Numbered from the stretch's first letter, positions 1 through 8,641 are shown. The stretch: DNA of 16,308 nt from Methylocapsa sp. (GCA_017353815.1 JAFMSB010000008.1:1-16308), one strand, 5' to 3'. Translations and numbers: made by a program. Notes: generated by a model from the sequence alone, not told the origin.

Positions 1-144
1 TGCGCATCCTGCGCAGGCGAGCAAGGCGCAAGCTGCAAGTGCGGAAAGGACGCCCTTCGCGGCCTTTAGCCGGCCTGCAAGGGGCGCTATGCCTACACGA
101 ACGCGGTCTTGCGGCACTTTTGCTTCCGCGCACATTGCCGTCAT
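1..144 (-). CDS. N-terminus of an unidentified exported protein or lipoprotein (partial)
   Basis: An open minus-strand frame runs off the left edge. It could start at ATG 144-142, at ATG 135-133, or at GTG 117-115. The GTG is preceded by a GGAAG Shine-Dalgarno-like stretch with a 5-nt spacer and is the best start on that ground, giving 39 visible codons. The visible protein has a basic segment with several Arg/Lys, followed by a hydrophobic run ending in LSALAACALLACAGCA. This looks like a signal peptide, and LLAC or CAGC could be a lipobox, which would make the product a lipoprotein. It is divergent from pta, with about 260-290 bp between them. Only the N-terminus is present, so no family or function can be assigned. 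The opposite strand also has an open Cys-rich frame here up to a TAG at 67-69, so the call is tentative. Confidence 0.45.
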   Translation of the reverse strand, partial: MTAMCAEAKVPQDRVRVGIAPLAGRLKAAKGVLSALAACALLACAGCA

Positions 145-406
145 AATAATTCTGCTAGCAAAGAGATGGTCCAGCCTCGCAAAGGCCTTTGGGGCCTCTG
201 CAAACCCGATCAAACTGCGACGAGCTTTTTCCAATTGCCCTTATCGCCGCCGAATCTGACGGTATTGCGGCCAGCCGCGAGGCAATTAGGGGTGGCGCGT
301 TCCGCCGGTCACCCGGCGTCACGATCAACCGGCCCGCGAAGCCCCATGCCTGGTACAAGCGAAGCTTGCGCCAGGCACGCGTCATTCGATGAAATAAGGG
401 GACGTC
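145..406. promoter_or_regulatory. Divergent intergenic region upstream of pta
   Basis: About 260 bp lie between the left-edge minus-strand gene and pta, and should hold both promoters. I see no confident -35/-10 pair. Visible elements are the palindrome AAAGGCCTTT (180-189), a 6-bp inverted repeat CGCCGG/CCGGCG with a 4-nt loop (303-318), the larger hairpin at 347-377 (separate entry), and the pta ribosome binding site AAGGGGA at 396-402, 4 nt before its ATG. Frames crossing this stretch on both strands have no protein-like composition. Confidence 0.5.
347..377 (+). promoter_or_regulatory. Near-perfect 31-nt hairpin or inverted repeat before pta
   Basis: The arms TGCCTGG (347-353) and CCAGGCA (371-377) pair perfectly. 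After a 2x2 internal mismatch, CAAGC (356-360) and GCTTG (364-368) pair around a GAA loop. That gives 12 Watson-Crick pairs in 31 nt, ending 19 nt before the pta Shine-Dalgarno. It has no following T-run, so it is not a standard terminator. It could be an operator for a dimeric regulator or an mRNA leader hairpin controlling pta-ackA. The structure is seen in the sequence; the role is inference. Confidence 0.5.
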
Positions 407-1402
407 ATGATCACCAAGGAAGCCAGCGATCTAGGAATAATCCCGGCGCTAAGGCCAGCCGCCGGAGTGCGGCATTCCAAATACGCGCGCCTCATCGCGC
501 GGGCGAAGGAGGTTGCGGCCGCAATCAGCCTTGTCGTGCATCCTTGCGACGAAACCTCATTGCGCGGGGCCGCCGAGGCAGCGGAAGCCGGCATTATTGT
601 CCCAATTCTTGTTGGCCCGGCTGCGAAGATCTTGGCGGTCGCGCGCGGCTGCGGAATCGACATCGCGCGCTACAAGATTGTCGATGGGCCGCACAGCGAG
701 GCCGCCGCCGCTAAAGCCGTCGAGCTGATTAGGAGCTCGGGCGGCGAGCTCTTTATGAAAGGCTCTTTGCACACGGACGAGCTCATGCATGCGGTCTCAT
801 CAACCGCGGCGGGGCTGCGGACGGCGCGCCGCATTAGTCACGTTTTCATTATGGACGTCCCAACCTACTCCGAAACGCTTTTTATTACCGACGCAGCGAT
901 CAACATCTTTCCTAATCTTGAGGACAAACGCGATATCGTTCAAAATGCGATCGATCTCTTCCAGCATATTAGCCTCGGCACGCCGCGCGTCGCAATTCTC
1001 TCGGCCGTCGAGACGGTCACGCCCAAAATACCCTCGACGATCGACGCCGCCGCGCTTTGCAAGATGGCTGAGCGCGGGCAGATAACGGGCGGCATTCTCG
1101 ATGGGCCGCTGGCTTTCGATAATGCCGTCGATCCCGAGGCGGCCAGAATCAAAGGAATTAAGTCCGAAGTTGCGGGGCGGGCGCAAATCCTCGTCGTGCC
1201 GGATCTCGAGGCCGGCAATATGCTCGCCAAAAATCTTACTTTTCTCGCCAAGGCCGACGCGGCGGGAGTCGCCCTTGGCGCGCGAGTGCCAATTATTCTG
1301 ACATCCCGCGCGGACTCCGTTCGCGCCCGCATGGCCTCTTGCGCGGCCGCCGTGCTTTATGCCCACGCACGCCGCAGCACGTCGCCATTGCCGCCGGCCT
1401 GA
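407..1402 (+). CDS. pta: Phosphate acetyltransferase (PTA/PTB family)
   Basis: Interconverts acetyl-CoA plus phosphate with acetyl-phosphate plus CoA in the cytoplasm. The 331-aa product is the short single-domain phosphate acetyl/butyryltransferase type, not the long Pta with an N-terminal regulatory domain. Family features include an N-terminal region of the type [10 protein letters not shown] (about residues 65-74), the segment [14 protein letters not shown], the motif [10 protein letters not shown] (about 145-154), [10 protein letters not shown], and a C-terminal stretch with [13 protein letters not shown] and [14 protein letters not shown]. These are typical of the Pta active-site cleft. 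The start at 407 is supported by AAGGGGA at 396-402. It sits 4 bp upstream of ackA, whose product uses the same acetyl-phosphate, so the two form an operon. Related short proteins use other short acyl-CoAs such as butyryl-CoA, so substrate is less certain than family. The ackA partner favours acetyl. Confidence 0.9.
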   Translation: MITKEASDLGIIPALRPAAGVRHSKYARLIARAKEVAAAISLVVHPCDETSLRGAAEAAEAGIIVPILVGPAAKILAVARGCGIDIARYKIVDGPHSEAAAAKAVELIRSSGGELFMKGSLHTDELMHAVSSTAAGLRTARRISHVFIMDVPTYSETLFITDAAINIFPNLEDKRDIVQNAIDLFQHISLGTPRVAILSAVETVTPKIPSTIDAAALCKMAERGQITGGILDGPLAFDNAVDPEAARIKGIKSEVAGRAQILVVPDLEAGNMLAKNLTFLAKADAAGVALGARVPIILTSRADSVRARMASCAAAVLYAHARRSTSPLPPA

Positions 1403-1406
1403 CCAG

Positions 1407-2591
1407 ATGGATACGATCCTCGTCGTCAACGCCGGCTCCTCAAGCGTGAAATTCCAGGTGTTTGGGGCGGAGACGGGCCATCTTACCCGTCTCGTCAAAG
1501 GCGAGATCGATGGCATCGGAACACGGCCGGGAATGCACGCGGAAAGTCCCGATGGCACGCGCCTCATCGACGAAACCTTTGAGCCCGCGCAAGTGGCGGA
1601 CGTCCCTGCGGCCTTGGAAAAGTCGGCGGGCTGGCTACGCGAGTTGCATGGTTTCGAGCCTATTGCCGTGGGGCATCGTGTGGTGCATGGCGGCCCCAAA
1701 TACGGTCTGCCCGTTCTGATCAGCGAGACCGTGCTTGCCGATCTCGAGCGGCTCGTGCCGCTTGCGCCGCTTCACCAGCCCAATAATCTTGCCCCGGTCC
1801 GTGCGTTCATGTCCCGGTCTCCCGGACTCCCGCAGATTGCCTGCTTCGATACGGCATTCCATCGCGCGCACGGCGCTCTGGCCGATCATTACGCAATTCC
1901 GGAACATTTTTATGCCGAAGGCGTGCGCCGCTATGGATTCCATGGCTTATCCTACGAGTTCATTGCGAGCCGGCTCCTCGATGTGGCGCCGGAGATCGCC
2001 GCCGGGCGCGTCATTGCTGCCCATCTTGGCAGCGGCGCATCCATGTGCGCGCTGTTAGCTGGCCGCAGCGTTGAGAGCACAATGGGCTTTAGCGCGCTCG
2101 ATGGCTTGCCCATGGGTACCCGCCCGGGCCAGATCGATCCCGGGGTGCTGCTTTACCTCCTCGAGCAAAAGAAGATGCCCCCCCGTCAGCTTCAAGATTT
2201 TTTGTATGGCGAATGCGGATTGAAAGGCCTGTCGGGTATCAGCAACGATGTGCGCGATCTAGAGGCTAGCACCGATTCCCGCGCGCAATTCGCGCTCGGC
2301 TATTTCGCCTATCGCGCGGGGCTCGAGGCCGGGGCACTCGCTGCGGCGCTCGGGGGTCTCGATGCCTTCGTATTCACGGCCGGCATTGGCGAAAATTCGG
2401 CGCTCGTTCGGGCGAAAATCGTAGAAAAACTTGGCTGGCTCGGGGCCGTCCTCGATCCCAGAGCAAATGCGGCGGGAGAACAATCGATAGCGGCGCGGGA
2501 CAGCCCCATCGGCCTTTACGTCATTCCAACCGACGAAGAACTCATGATCGCTCGGCACAGCTTGGCTCTGCTGATGGCGGGTCAATGGTAA
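1407..2591 (+). CDS. ackA: Acetate kinase
   Basis: Converts acetyl-phosphate plus ADP to acetate plus ATP, or the reverse, completing the Pta-AckA pathway. The product is 394 aa, normal for the family. The start ATG at 1407 is chosen because the protein then begins [16 protein letters not shown], the ASKHA N-terminal phosphate-binding signature. A longer reading from 1359 would overlap pta and add residues unlike the family. Other motifs visible in order are [10 protein letters not shown], a FDTAFH segment, [24 protein letters not shown] with the following [21 protein letters not shown], and [13 protein letters not shown] near the C-terminus. All are acetate kinase signatures, and no key motif is missing. 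The gene begins 4 bp after the pta stop with no strong Shine-Dalgarno, suggesting translational coupling. Propionate kinase is the close alternative. Confidence 0.96.
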   Translation: MDTILVVNAGSSSVKFQVFGAETGHLTRLVKGEIDGIGTRPGMHAESPDGTRLIDETFEPAQVADVPAALEKSAGWLRELHGFEPIAVGHRVVHGGPKYGLPVLISETVLADLERLVPLAPLHQPNNLAPVRAFMSRSPGLPQIACFDTAFHRAHGALADHYAIPEHFYAEGVRRYGFHGLSYEFIASRLLDVAPEIAAGRVIAAHLGSGASMCALLAGRSVESTMGFSALDGLPMGTRPGQIDPGVLLYLLEQKKMPPRQLQDFLYGECGLKGLSGISNDVRDLEASTDSRAQFALGYFAYRAGLEAGALAAALGGLDAFVFTAGIGENSALVRAKIVEKLGWLGAVLDPRANAAGEQSIAARDSPIGLYVIPTDEELMIARHSLALLMAGQW

Positions 2592-2941
2592 CGGCCCGGC
2601 ACCGGGAGGACTCAAGCGGCTAAATCGTCGGCAGCGAAGGCTCCGGAAATGCCTCTTTTCCGCCCTTGTGAATGCCCCCGAAATCTGCAATCTTGCGCCG
2701 TTAGGGCAGCGATGCTGACCGATCGTGATCGAAGCGATGCTGGCGGCGGCAGGCCAGCGTGCGGCGTTAGCTCACATCCAATGCGGTTAAGGGCGCAGGC
2801 ACAGGCCGTGGCTTGCTCCCCGAGGAAGCTGACGGCCCGCTTCTTGCCATGCCGCTAAATCCTTGCCACAAGTGGCGGGCTCGAAACGCGCTTCCTTTGG
2901 CGCAGGGCCCATGCTGCGGCGAAGTCTGTGGAGGATGACAA
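2592..2941. other. Intergenic region between ackA and gltB, no convincing gene
   Basis: These 350 bp contain short open frames on both strands but none with a protein-like composition or a good ribosome binding site. Visible are a 10-bp direct repeat AGCGATGCTG at 2708-2717 and 2733-2742, a 6-bp hairpin GCTGGC/GCCAGC with an 8-nt loop just after it, and the gltB ribosome binding site GGAGG at 2930-2934. No T-rich terminator follows ackA and I see no confident promoter. The gltB promoter presumably lies here. Confidence 0.5.
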
Positions 2942-5900
2942 ATGCCGGATCCCATCTTCTCCCGGCCAGTTTTGCTGGATCCTGGCCTGCCGCAGGCGCA
3001 GGGCCTTTATTCGCCCGCAAACGAGCATGATTCTTGCGGCGTCGGCTTTGTCGTCAATATGCACAATTGCAAGTCCCATGAGATCGTCGCCATGGGCCTT
3101 GAGATATTGCATAATCTAAATCATCGCGGTGCTGTCGGCGCGGATCCCGAGGCCGGCGACGGCTGCGGAATGCTGATCCAAATCCCGCACCGGTTTTTTG
3201 TCAAAGAGGCAAAGGCGCTCGGCTTCCGCCTGCCCGTGCCGGGGGATTATGCGATTGGCGCATTCTTTTTCCCGCGCGATTCCGAGGGCAGGCGCATCAT
3301 CGAGTCCTTTGTCGAGAAAACCGCGGCAGAGGAAGGGCTTGATTTCCTTGGCTGGCGGGATGCGCCCGTTGATTCCTCATGCCTTGGAGAGACCGTCCGG
3401 AGTTCCGAACCCCTCAGCCGGCAAGTTTTCATTGGCCGGGGTTCGAAGACTGCGGACCAATCCGCTTTCGAGCGGCGGCTGTACATACTGCGCAAGCGAA
3501 TTTCGAACGCGGTCCAGGACCTCGGCGACCCGCGGGCTGCGGGATTTTATCCGGTGTCCTTGTCCACGCGCACGGTCGTCTATAAGGGCCTGCTGCTTGC
3601 GACAAAACTTGGCCGGTACTACAAGGACATTAGCGATCCTTTTTTCGAGTCCGCCCTATGCCTTGTGCATCAGCGCTTCTCGACCAACACTTTTCCGACC
3701 TGGTCGCTCGCCCATCCCTACCGGTTTGTCGCCCATAATGGCGAGATCAATACCCTGCGCGGCAATCTCAATTGGATGGCCGCGCGGCAAGCCTCGGTCT
3801 CCTCAGAGCTTTTCGGCGCGGATATAGCAAAACTTTGGCCCATCTCCTACGAGGGCCAATCGGACACCGCCTGTTTCGACAATGCGCTCGAATTTCTCCT
3901 GCAGGGCGGCTATTCGCTCGCCCATGCGATGATGATGCTCATTCCCGAGGCTTGGGCCGGAAATCCGCTGATGGATCCGGCGCGGCGCGCCTTTTACGAA
4001 TACCATGCCGCGATGATGGAGCCTTGGGATGGGCCCGCCGCGATGGCCTTTACGGACGGGCGCCAGATCGGCGCCACGCTCGATCGCAACGGCCTGCGCC
4101 CGGCGCGCTATCTTGTCACCAGCGACGGGCTTGTGGTGCTCGCCTCGGAGGCAGGCGTGCTGCCGATTCCGCAAGAAAAAATCGTCGCCAAATGGCGGCT
4201 GCAGCCGGGCAAGATGCTGCTCGTCGATCTCGAGCAGGGCCGGATCATCTCCGATGATGAGATTAAATCGGCACTTGCCGCCTCGCATCCTTACGAGACC
4301 TGGCTCAAGCGCACCCAGATCGTGCTCGAGGATATGGATTTTGCCGTTCATCCGCGTGCGCCGCGCAGCGACGTATCGCTTCTCGACCGCCAGCAGGCTT
4401 TTGGCTACACGCAGGAGGATATCACCACGCTCCTGCCGCCGATGGCCGAGACGGGCCAGGAGGCGGTAGGATCGATGGGCACCGATACCCCGATCTCGAC
4501 GCTCTCGACCCAGTCGAAGCTGCTCTACACCTATTTTAAGCAGGATTTTGCTCAGGTGACCAATCCGCCGATCGACCCGATTCGCGAAGAATTGGTCATG
4601 AGTCTCGTGTCCTTCATTGGGCCGCGGCCCAATATCCTTGACCTCGAAGGCAGCGCAACGAAGAAGCGGCTCGAGGTGCGCCAGCCCATTTTGACCAATC
4701 CCGACCTTGAGAAGATCCGCTCGATCAGCCACTTTGAGGAGACTTTTGATACGAAGACGCTCGACATTACCTTTGCCGCGGAAAGCGGTGCCGCGGGCAT
4801 GAGCGCAGCACTTTCAAAGCTCTGCGGCCGCGCCGAGCGCGCGGTCAACAGCGGCTTCAACATCATCATTTTGTCGGACCGGATGACGGGGCCCGACCGC
4901 ATACCGATCCCGGCGCTGCTCGCCACGGCAGCCGTGCATCATCATCTCATCCGCAAAGGGCTGCGCACCTCCGTTGGCCTTGTGGTCGAGACCGGCGAGG
5001 CGCGGGAGGTTCACCATTTCGCTCTGCTGGCGGGCTATGGCGCGGAAGCCATCAATCCTTACCTTGCCTTCGATACGCTACTCGCGATGGCAAAGAATTT
5101 CCCAAGCGAGATCGACGGGCAGGAAGCGTGCAAGCGTTACATCAAAGCGATCGACAAGGGCCTGCTCAAGGTAATGTCGAAAATGGGGATTTCGACCTAT
5201 CAATCCTATTGCGGCGCGCAGATTTTCGAGACTGTCGGCCTTTCGGAAGAGTTTGTTGCCGAGTATTTTAGCGGCACGGCGACCCGTATCGGCGGAGCGG
5301 GGCTCGACGAGATCGCCGAAGAGTCGGTGCGCCGACACAAGGACGCGTTCGGCAGCGCGCCGATTTACCGCAATGCGCTGGCCGTGGGAGGCGATTATGC
5401 CTTCCGCATTCGCGGAGAGGCGCATTCCTGGTCGCCGCAATCAGTGTCTCTGCTGCAGCATGCGGTGCGCGGCAAAAACGAGGCAGCCTACCGCGCCTAT
5501 TCCGCCCTTTTGAACGAAGAAAGCGAGCGGCCTTTGACCATTCGCAGCCTTTTCCGGATCAAGGCGGCCGAGGAGGACGGACGGCAACCGGTTCCACTTG
5601 AAGAGATTGAGCCCGCGCAATCCATAGTGCGGCGGTTTTCGACGGGGGCGATGTCTTTTGGCTCGATCTCGCGCGAAGCGCATACCATGCTTGCCATTGC
5701 GATGAACCGCATCGGGGGGAAATCGAACACCGGCGAAGGCGGCGAGGAATCCGACCGCTATAAGCCTCTGCCCAATGGCGACTCGATGCGCTCGGCCATC
5801 AAGCAGGTGGCTTCGGGAAGGTTTGGCGCCACGGCGGAGTATCTCGCAAATGCGGATATGATGCAGATCAAGATGGCGCAGGGCGCAAAGCCGGGCGAGG

Positions 5901-7618
5901 GCGGACAGCTGCCGGGGCACAAGGTCGATGCGGTCATCGCCAAGGTGCGGCATTCGACCCAAGGTGTCGGGCTCATATCGCCGCCGCCTCACCACGATAT
6001 CTATTCGATCGAGGATCTGGCGCAGCTCATCTTCGACTTAAAGAACGTCAATCCCGAGGCGGATGTCTCGGTCAAACTCGTTTCCGAGGTGGGTGTCGGA
6101 ACCGTGGCGGCGGGGGTCTCGAAGGCTAGGGCCGATCACGTCACCATTTCCGGATATGAGGGCGGCACCGGGGCATCCCCGCTCACCTCGATCAAGCATG
6201 CGGGCACCCCGTGGGAAATCGGGCTCGCCGAGACGCACCAAACCTTGGTGATAAATCGGCTGCGCTCGCGAATTGCGGTGCAGGTCGATGGCGGGCTTCG
6301 CACCGGCCGCGACGTCGTGATAGGCGCGCTGCTTGGCGCCGATGAATTTGGCTTTTCGACCGCGCCGCTGATTGCCGCCGGATGCATTATGATGCGCAAG
6401 TGCCATCTGAACACCTGCCCGGTTGGCATTGCAACGCAAGATCCGGTCCTGCGCAAAAAGTTCACCGGCCAGCCTGAGCATGTCATCAACTTCTTCTTCT
6501 TCGTCGCCGAAGAGGTCCGCCAGTTGATGGCGGCAATCGGTTACCGCCGCTTCGATGAAATGATTGGCCAGATGCAGATGCTCGACAAGCAGCTGGCCAT
6601 CGCGCACTGGAAGGCGAAGGCACTCGACTTCTCAAAGCTCTTCCACAAGCCTAAGGCCGCCACAGGCGACGCGATATTTCATTCGAGGCGGCAGGATCAC
6701 GGTCTTGCCGACGTCCTCGATCGTAAATTGATCGCGGCAGCCAAGGCATCGATCGAGACCAGTGTTCCGGCAACGATTGAGACGGTGATCAAGAACACCG
6801 ACCGCACCACAGGCGCCATGCTCTCGGGGCAGATTGCTCGCCGCTACGGCCATGCGGGCTTCAAGGACGGGACGATCTACATCAGGGCCAGTGGCACGGC
6901 GGGGCAGAGTTTTGGAGCCTGGCTTGCCGCAGGCGTCACGCTCGAACTCGAAGGCGAGGCGAATGACTATGTTGGCAAAGGCCTCTCGGGCGGACGCATC
7001 ATCGTCTATCCGCCCGCGGAATCGCGGCTGAGTCCGGAGAACTCGATCATTATCGGCAATACCGCGCTTTACGGCGCAATCGCGGGAGAGTGCTATTTCC
7101 GCGGCGTTGCGGGCGAGCGCTTTGCGGTGCGCAACTCCGGTGCGATCGCAGTCGTCGAAGGGCTCGGCGATCACGGCTGCGAATATATGACCGGAGGCAT
7201 CGTTGTCGTCATCGGAGCGACAGGGCGCAATTTCGCCGCCGGGATGTCCGGCGGCATTGCTTATGTCCTCGACGAAGATGGCACTTTCGCCAAGCGCTGC
7301 AATCTCGCCATGGTCGATTTGGAGCCGGTCGCGGAAGAAGAAGAGCTGATGAAGAAGACCTACCATCTCGGGGGCGATCTCGATTTCCATGGACGGGTCG
7401 ATGTCATGGGGGATATGACCCGCTTCGATGCCGAACGCCTGCGTCAGCTCATTTCGAACCACGCACGATATACGAATTCCGCGCGCGCCCGGCATATTCT
7501 CGATCACTGGGATGAGTATAAGCCGAAATTCCGCAAGGTGATGCCGGTCGAGTACCGCCACGCGCTCGAGGAGCTCATCGCCAAGGAGGGATCTCCCCGT
7601 CTCGCGGCGGCGGAGTGA
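2942..7618 (+). CDS. gltB: Glutamate synthase (NADPH) large alpha subunit
   Basis: Makes glutamate from glutamine and 2-oxoglutarate using electrons delivered by GltD. It is the large subunit of cytoplasmic bacterial GOGAT, and 1558 aa is a normal length. It starts at ATG 2942 with GGAGG 7 nt upstream. Cys32, in HDSCGVGF, is the expected N-terminal nucleophile of the class II glutaminase domain (about 32-430) after removal of a 31-residue propeptide; [11 protein letters not shown] (about 265-275) belongs to that domain. A central domain follows (about 480-770). Next is the FMN-binding synthase domain (about 830-1200) with GEGGEE near 931 and the 3Fe-4S cysteines C1148, C1154 and C1159 (spacing x5, x4). 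A glycine-rich beta-helix domain of the GXGXG type ends the protein (about 1275-1480). All key residues are present. Unusually, its partner gltD starts 1079 bp downstream instead of directly after it. Confidence 0.98.
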   Translation: MPDPIFSRPVLLDPGLPQAQGLYSPANEHDSCGVGFVVNMHNCKSHEIVAMGLEILHNLNHRGAVGADPEAGDGCGMLIQIPHRFFVKEAKALGFRLPVPGDYAIGAFFFPRDSEGRRIIESFVEKTAAEEGLDFLGWRDAPVDSSCLGETVRSSEPLSRQVFIGRGSKTADQSAFERRLYILRKRISNAVQDLGDPRAAGFYPVSLSTRTVVYKGLLLATKLGRYYKDISDPFFESALCLVHQRFSTNTFPTWSLAHPYRFVAHNGEINTLRGNLNWMAARQASVSSELFGADIAKLWPISYEGQSDTACFDNALEFLLQGGYSLAHAMMMLIPEAWAGNPLMDPARRAFYEYHAAMMEPWDGPAAMAFTDGRQIGATLDRNGLRPARYLVTSDGLVVLASEAGVLPIPQEKIVAKWRLQPGKMLLVDLEQGRIISDDEIKSALAASHPYETWLKRTQIVLEDMDFAVHPRAPRSDVSLLDRQQAFGYTQEDITTLLPPMAETGQEAVGSMGTDTPISTLSTQSKLLYTYFKQDFAQVTNPPIDPIREELVMSLVSFIGPRPNILDLEGSATKKRLEVRQPILTNPDLEKIRSISHFEETFDTKTLDITFAAESGAAGMSAALSKLCGRAERAVNSGFNIIILSDRMTGPDRIPIPALLATAAVHHHLIRKGLRTSVGLVVETGEAREVHHFALLAGYGAEAINPYLAFDTLLAMAKNFPSEIDGQEACKRYIKAIDKGLLKVMSKMGISTYQSYCGAQIFETVGLSEEFVAEYFSGTATRIGGAGLDEIAEESVRRHKDAFGSAPIYRNALAVGGDYAFRIRGEAHSWSPQSVSLLQHAVRGKNEAAYRAYSALLNEESERPLTIRSLFRIKAAEEDGRQPVPLEEIEPAQSIVRRFSTGAMSFGSISREAHTMLAIAMNRIGGKSNTGEGGEESDRYKPLPNGDSMRSAIKQVASGRFGATAEYLANADMMQIKMAQGAKPGEGGQLPGHKVDAVIAKVRHSTQGVGLISPPPHHDIYSIEDLAQLIFDLKNVNPEADVSVKLVSEVGVGTVAAGVSKARADHVTISGYEGGTGASPLTSIKHAGTPWEIGLAETHQTLVINRLRSRIAVQVDGGLRTGRDVVIGALLGADEFGFSTAPLIAAGCIMMRKCHLNTCPVGIATQDPVLRKKFTGQPEHVINFFFFVAEEVRQLMAAIGYRRFDEMIGQMQMLDKQLAIAHWKAKALDFSKLFHKPKAATGDAIFHSRRQDHGLADVLDRKLIAAAKASIETSVPATIETVIKNTDRTTGAMLSGQIARRYGHAGFKDGTIYIRASGTAGQSFGAWLAAGVTLELEGEANDYVGKGLSGGRIIVYPPAESRLSPENSIIIGNTALYGAIAGECYFRGVAGERFAVRNSGAIAVVEGLGDHGCEYMTGGIVVVIGATGRNFAAGMSGGIAYVLDEDGTFAKRCNLAMVDLEPVAEEEELMKKTYHLGGDLDFHGRVDVMGDMTRFDAERLRQLISNHARYTNSARARHILDHWDEYKPKFRKVMPVEYRHALEELIAKEGSPRLAAAE

Positions 7619-7648
7619 AGAGATAAAAGTTACGGTCCCGGTCATGTT

Positions 7649-7678
7649 GGGATCGGACCATGTGAATCCCCATTTTTT
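7649..7678 (+). terminator. Weak candidate terminator after gltB
   Basis: GGGAT (7649-7653) pairs with ATCCC (7666-7670) around a 12-nt loop, followed by CA and six T residues (7673-7678). The stem is only 5 bp and partly AT, so efficiency is doubtful. Its place 30 bp after the gltB stop fits partial termination before the small downstream gene. Confidence 0.35.
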
Positions 7679-7701
7679 AGCCAAGGCCCTGTTCCCATGG
7701 G

Positions 7702-7728
7702 CGCCAGCTTTTAGATGTATGGCTGGCG
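7702..7728. promoter_or_regulatory. 7-bp inverted repeat in the leader of the small secreted-protein gene
   Basis: CGCCAGC (7702-7708) and GCTGGCG (7722-7728) are perfect inverted arms separated by 13 nt, about 44 bp before the ATG at 7772. It may be an operator or a leader hairpin. There is no long T-run behind it. Confidence 0.35.
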
Positions 7729-7771
7729 TTTGACGACACTTGTTAGCGAACACGAAACTGGGAGCAAAACG

Positions 7772-8170
7772 ATGAAAAAAGAGATTCTTTCATTACCGCT
7801 TGTGATCCCCCTCGTAGCCTTCCTGTCCGCGCCAGCGGGTGCACATATGTGTTGTTGTCCGCTGCTCCCGGCATTGAATCCCCCGCAAGGGCCCGCCCCT
7901 CCAGAATGCAAACCTGTGACGCGAATCTGGCAGACAGCGTTCTGCCTAAGCGATGGTCACGAAGGAGACGTTTGCAAATCGACGCCGTTGACTGCCGCCC
8001 AATTGAAGGTAGCGCCGAACGAAGTCTTTACCTTTAAAGCCAAGACTCTGCCGAGCGGGGAGCTGTTCTGTGACCCGGTAAATGTGACTCCGATCCCACA
8101 GACGCTGCCCTTAAGCAATTGCAGCGCCGGTGTTACATTTTGCAGCTCTCGTAATGTCGCGTGTAGGTAG
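7772..8170 (+). CDS. Small secreted cysteine-rich protein of unknown family
   Basis: I do not recognise this 132-aa protein. The start at ATG 7772 is chosen because it opens a clear Sec signal peptide and has GGGAG at 7760-7764 with a 7-nt spacer; an upstream in-frame ATG at 7715 would only add 19 polar residues. The signal has MKKE, a hydrophobic core, and a likely cleavage after SAPAGA near residue 24. The mature part is about 108 aa with 10 cysteines: a CCC triplet right after cleavage, then a Pro-rich linker and seven spaced cysteines ending in NVACR. An even number of Cys suggests disulphides in the periplasm or outside the cell; metal binding is also possible. It lies between gltB and gltD in the same direction, where no such gene is expected. 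Its codons look less GC-rich than its neighbours. The gene is probably real, the function unknown. Confidence 0.68.
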   Translation: MKKEILSLPLVIPLVAFLSAPAGAHMCCCPLLPALNPPQGPAPPECKPVTRIWQTAFCLSDGHEGDVCKSTPLTAAQLKVAPNEVFTFKAKTLPSGELFCDPVNVTPIPQTLPLSNCSAGVTFCSSRNVACR

Positions 8171-8209
8171 GGTTTAATGGCTTTACGGCACAGAGGACTT
8201 AACTAGCGT

Positions 8210-8350
8210 ATGGGATAAAGTAACAGGATTCCATGAAATTGACCGGCGCGACCGGCGCCACCAGCCGGCCTCCGACTGGATTCACGATTACAAGGAACTC
8301 ATGTCCCGAACACAAGTATCCGAAGCACCAAGCATAAGGTGGCGCGCTGC
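8210..8350 (+). pseudogene. Decayed 5' fragment of a second gltD-like gene
   Basis: Positions 8217-8303 align without gaps to 8704-8790, codons 3-31 of the intact gltD, at 69 of 87 bases by hand count. They include an identical 18-bp block at 8241-8258. The match continues with small indels to the shared GGCGCGCTGC at 8341-8350 and then stops. Translated, the fragment reads [14 protein letters not shown], against [14 protein letters not shown] in GltD, then PASDWIHDYKELM against [13 protein letters not shown]. One extra base after the ATG-like triplet at 8210 breaks the frame, and a TAG follows at about 8378. Of 18 differences, 16 are transitions and about 11 lie at third codon positions, so the copy diverged as a coding gene before it decayed. 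It is therefore unlikely to be a recent neutral duplication. It may be the remnant of an older or foreign gltD. Confidence 0.75.
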
Positions 8351-8359
8351 CAGGGAGTT

Positions 8360-8375
8360 GGTGGCTTACGCCACC
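8360..8375. repeat. Short hairpin GGTGGC/GCCACC
   Basis: A perfect 6-bp stem (8360-8365 with 8370-8375) surrounds the tetraloop TTAC, directly after the end of gltD-relic similarity. It is the first of three hairpins in this gap. No T-run follows. Confidence 0.4.
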
Positions 8376-8391
8376 TAGCCGCCCGTCCGCG

Positions 8392-8410
8392 CGTGGATCT
8401 GTGATCCACG
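8392..8410. repeat. Perfect 8-bp hairpin CGTGGATC/GATCCACG
   Basis: Arms at 8392-8399 and 8403-8410 pair perfectly around a TGT loop. This second hairpin in the gltB-gltD gap could be a protein-binding inverted repeat or an RNA stem. No T-run follows, so it is not a typical terminator. Confidence 0.45.
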
Positions 8411-8442
8411 GCGCAGCTGATTCCGGGCGGACTAATTCAACC

Positions 8443-8472
8443 CTTGACACCGGCACAATTCCTGCTTGTTCA
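8443..8472 (+). promoter_or_regulatory. Possible promoter for gltD (strong -35, weak -10)
   Basis: CTTGACA at 8443-8449 fits the alphaproteobacterial housekeeping -35 element CTTGAC well. At the expected distance only weak -10 matches (around 8466-8472) are seen. Because gltD is cut off from gltB by a kilobase and a possible terminator, it probably needs its own promoter, and this is the best candidate I see. The 225-bp leader to the gltD ATG would contain the parS and Irr-like sites. Confidence 0.25.
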
Positions 8473-8480
8473 TCCGGGAG

Positions 8481-8516
8481 CCGCCCGCCAAGCCTCGCGG
8501 CCTTGGGCGCGGGCGG
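8481..8516. repeat. Long GC-rich hairpin
   Basis: CCGCCCG (8481-8487) pairs with CGGGCGG (8510-8516), and CCAAG (8488-8492) with CTTGG (8502-8506). This makes a 12-bp stem with a 3-nt bulge and a 9-nt loop. It is the strongest of the three hairpins in this gap and could be a transcript-end stabiliser or a REP-like element. No second copy is visible in this window. Confidence 0.45.
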
Positions 8517-8615
8517 ATGCGGGGGCCGCCGATCGCACATGAATGTTTGCCGTTGATACTTCGGCAAAGGCAAAAGCTTGCTGCGGCCTTGTAAGGTTCT
8601 GGGTCGGAATCGGAC

Positions 8616-8641
8616 AAAAATGTTTCACGTGAAACATTTTT
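8616..8641. other. parS: parS-like centromere site (ParB-binding palindrome)
   Basis: The 16-bp core TGTTTCACGTGAAACA (8621-8636 counting from the first T) is identical to the widely conserved bacterial parS consensus. It is extended by A and T runs into a perfect 26-bp palindrome. ParB binds parS and spreads on DNA to organise origin segregation with ParA and SMC. Chromosomal parS sites usually lie near the replication origin and can be inside genes or intergenic. Here it is intergenic, about 57 bp before the gltD ATG. No parAB, gidAB or dnaA is visible in the window. The sequence match is direct; ParB binding is inferred from the consensus. Confidence 0.82.

Noticed and set aside
1..69. A Cys-rich plus-strand tail (CASC...SCKCG) that looks a little like a metallothionein end
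   Set aside because: The reverse strand reads as a signal peptide with a start and ribosome binding site, which explains the TGC-rich stretch better. Kept only as an alternative.
109..714. A 201-codon plus-strand open frame overlapping the start of pta
   Set aside because: Arg/Ser/His-rich composition, out of frame with pta and without any recognisable motif.
800..1699. A 299-codon minus-strand open frame opposite pta and ackA
   Set aside because: It crosses two well-supported genes on the other strand and has no recognisable domain.
2708..2742. A 10-bp direct repeat AGCGATGCTG with a 25-bp period
   Set aside because: Only two copies and no conserved continuation; not a CRISPR or iteron array. 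Recorded only in the intergenic description.
2649..2858. A small open frame between ackA and gltB
   Set aside because: No good ribosome binding site, no signal peptide or domain, and an atypical residue composition.
6632..7753. A 373-codon minus-strand open frame opposite the 3' part of gltB
   Set aside because: Long antisense frames are expected in high-GC genes with GC-rich third positions; no ribosome binding site or family motifs.
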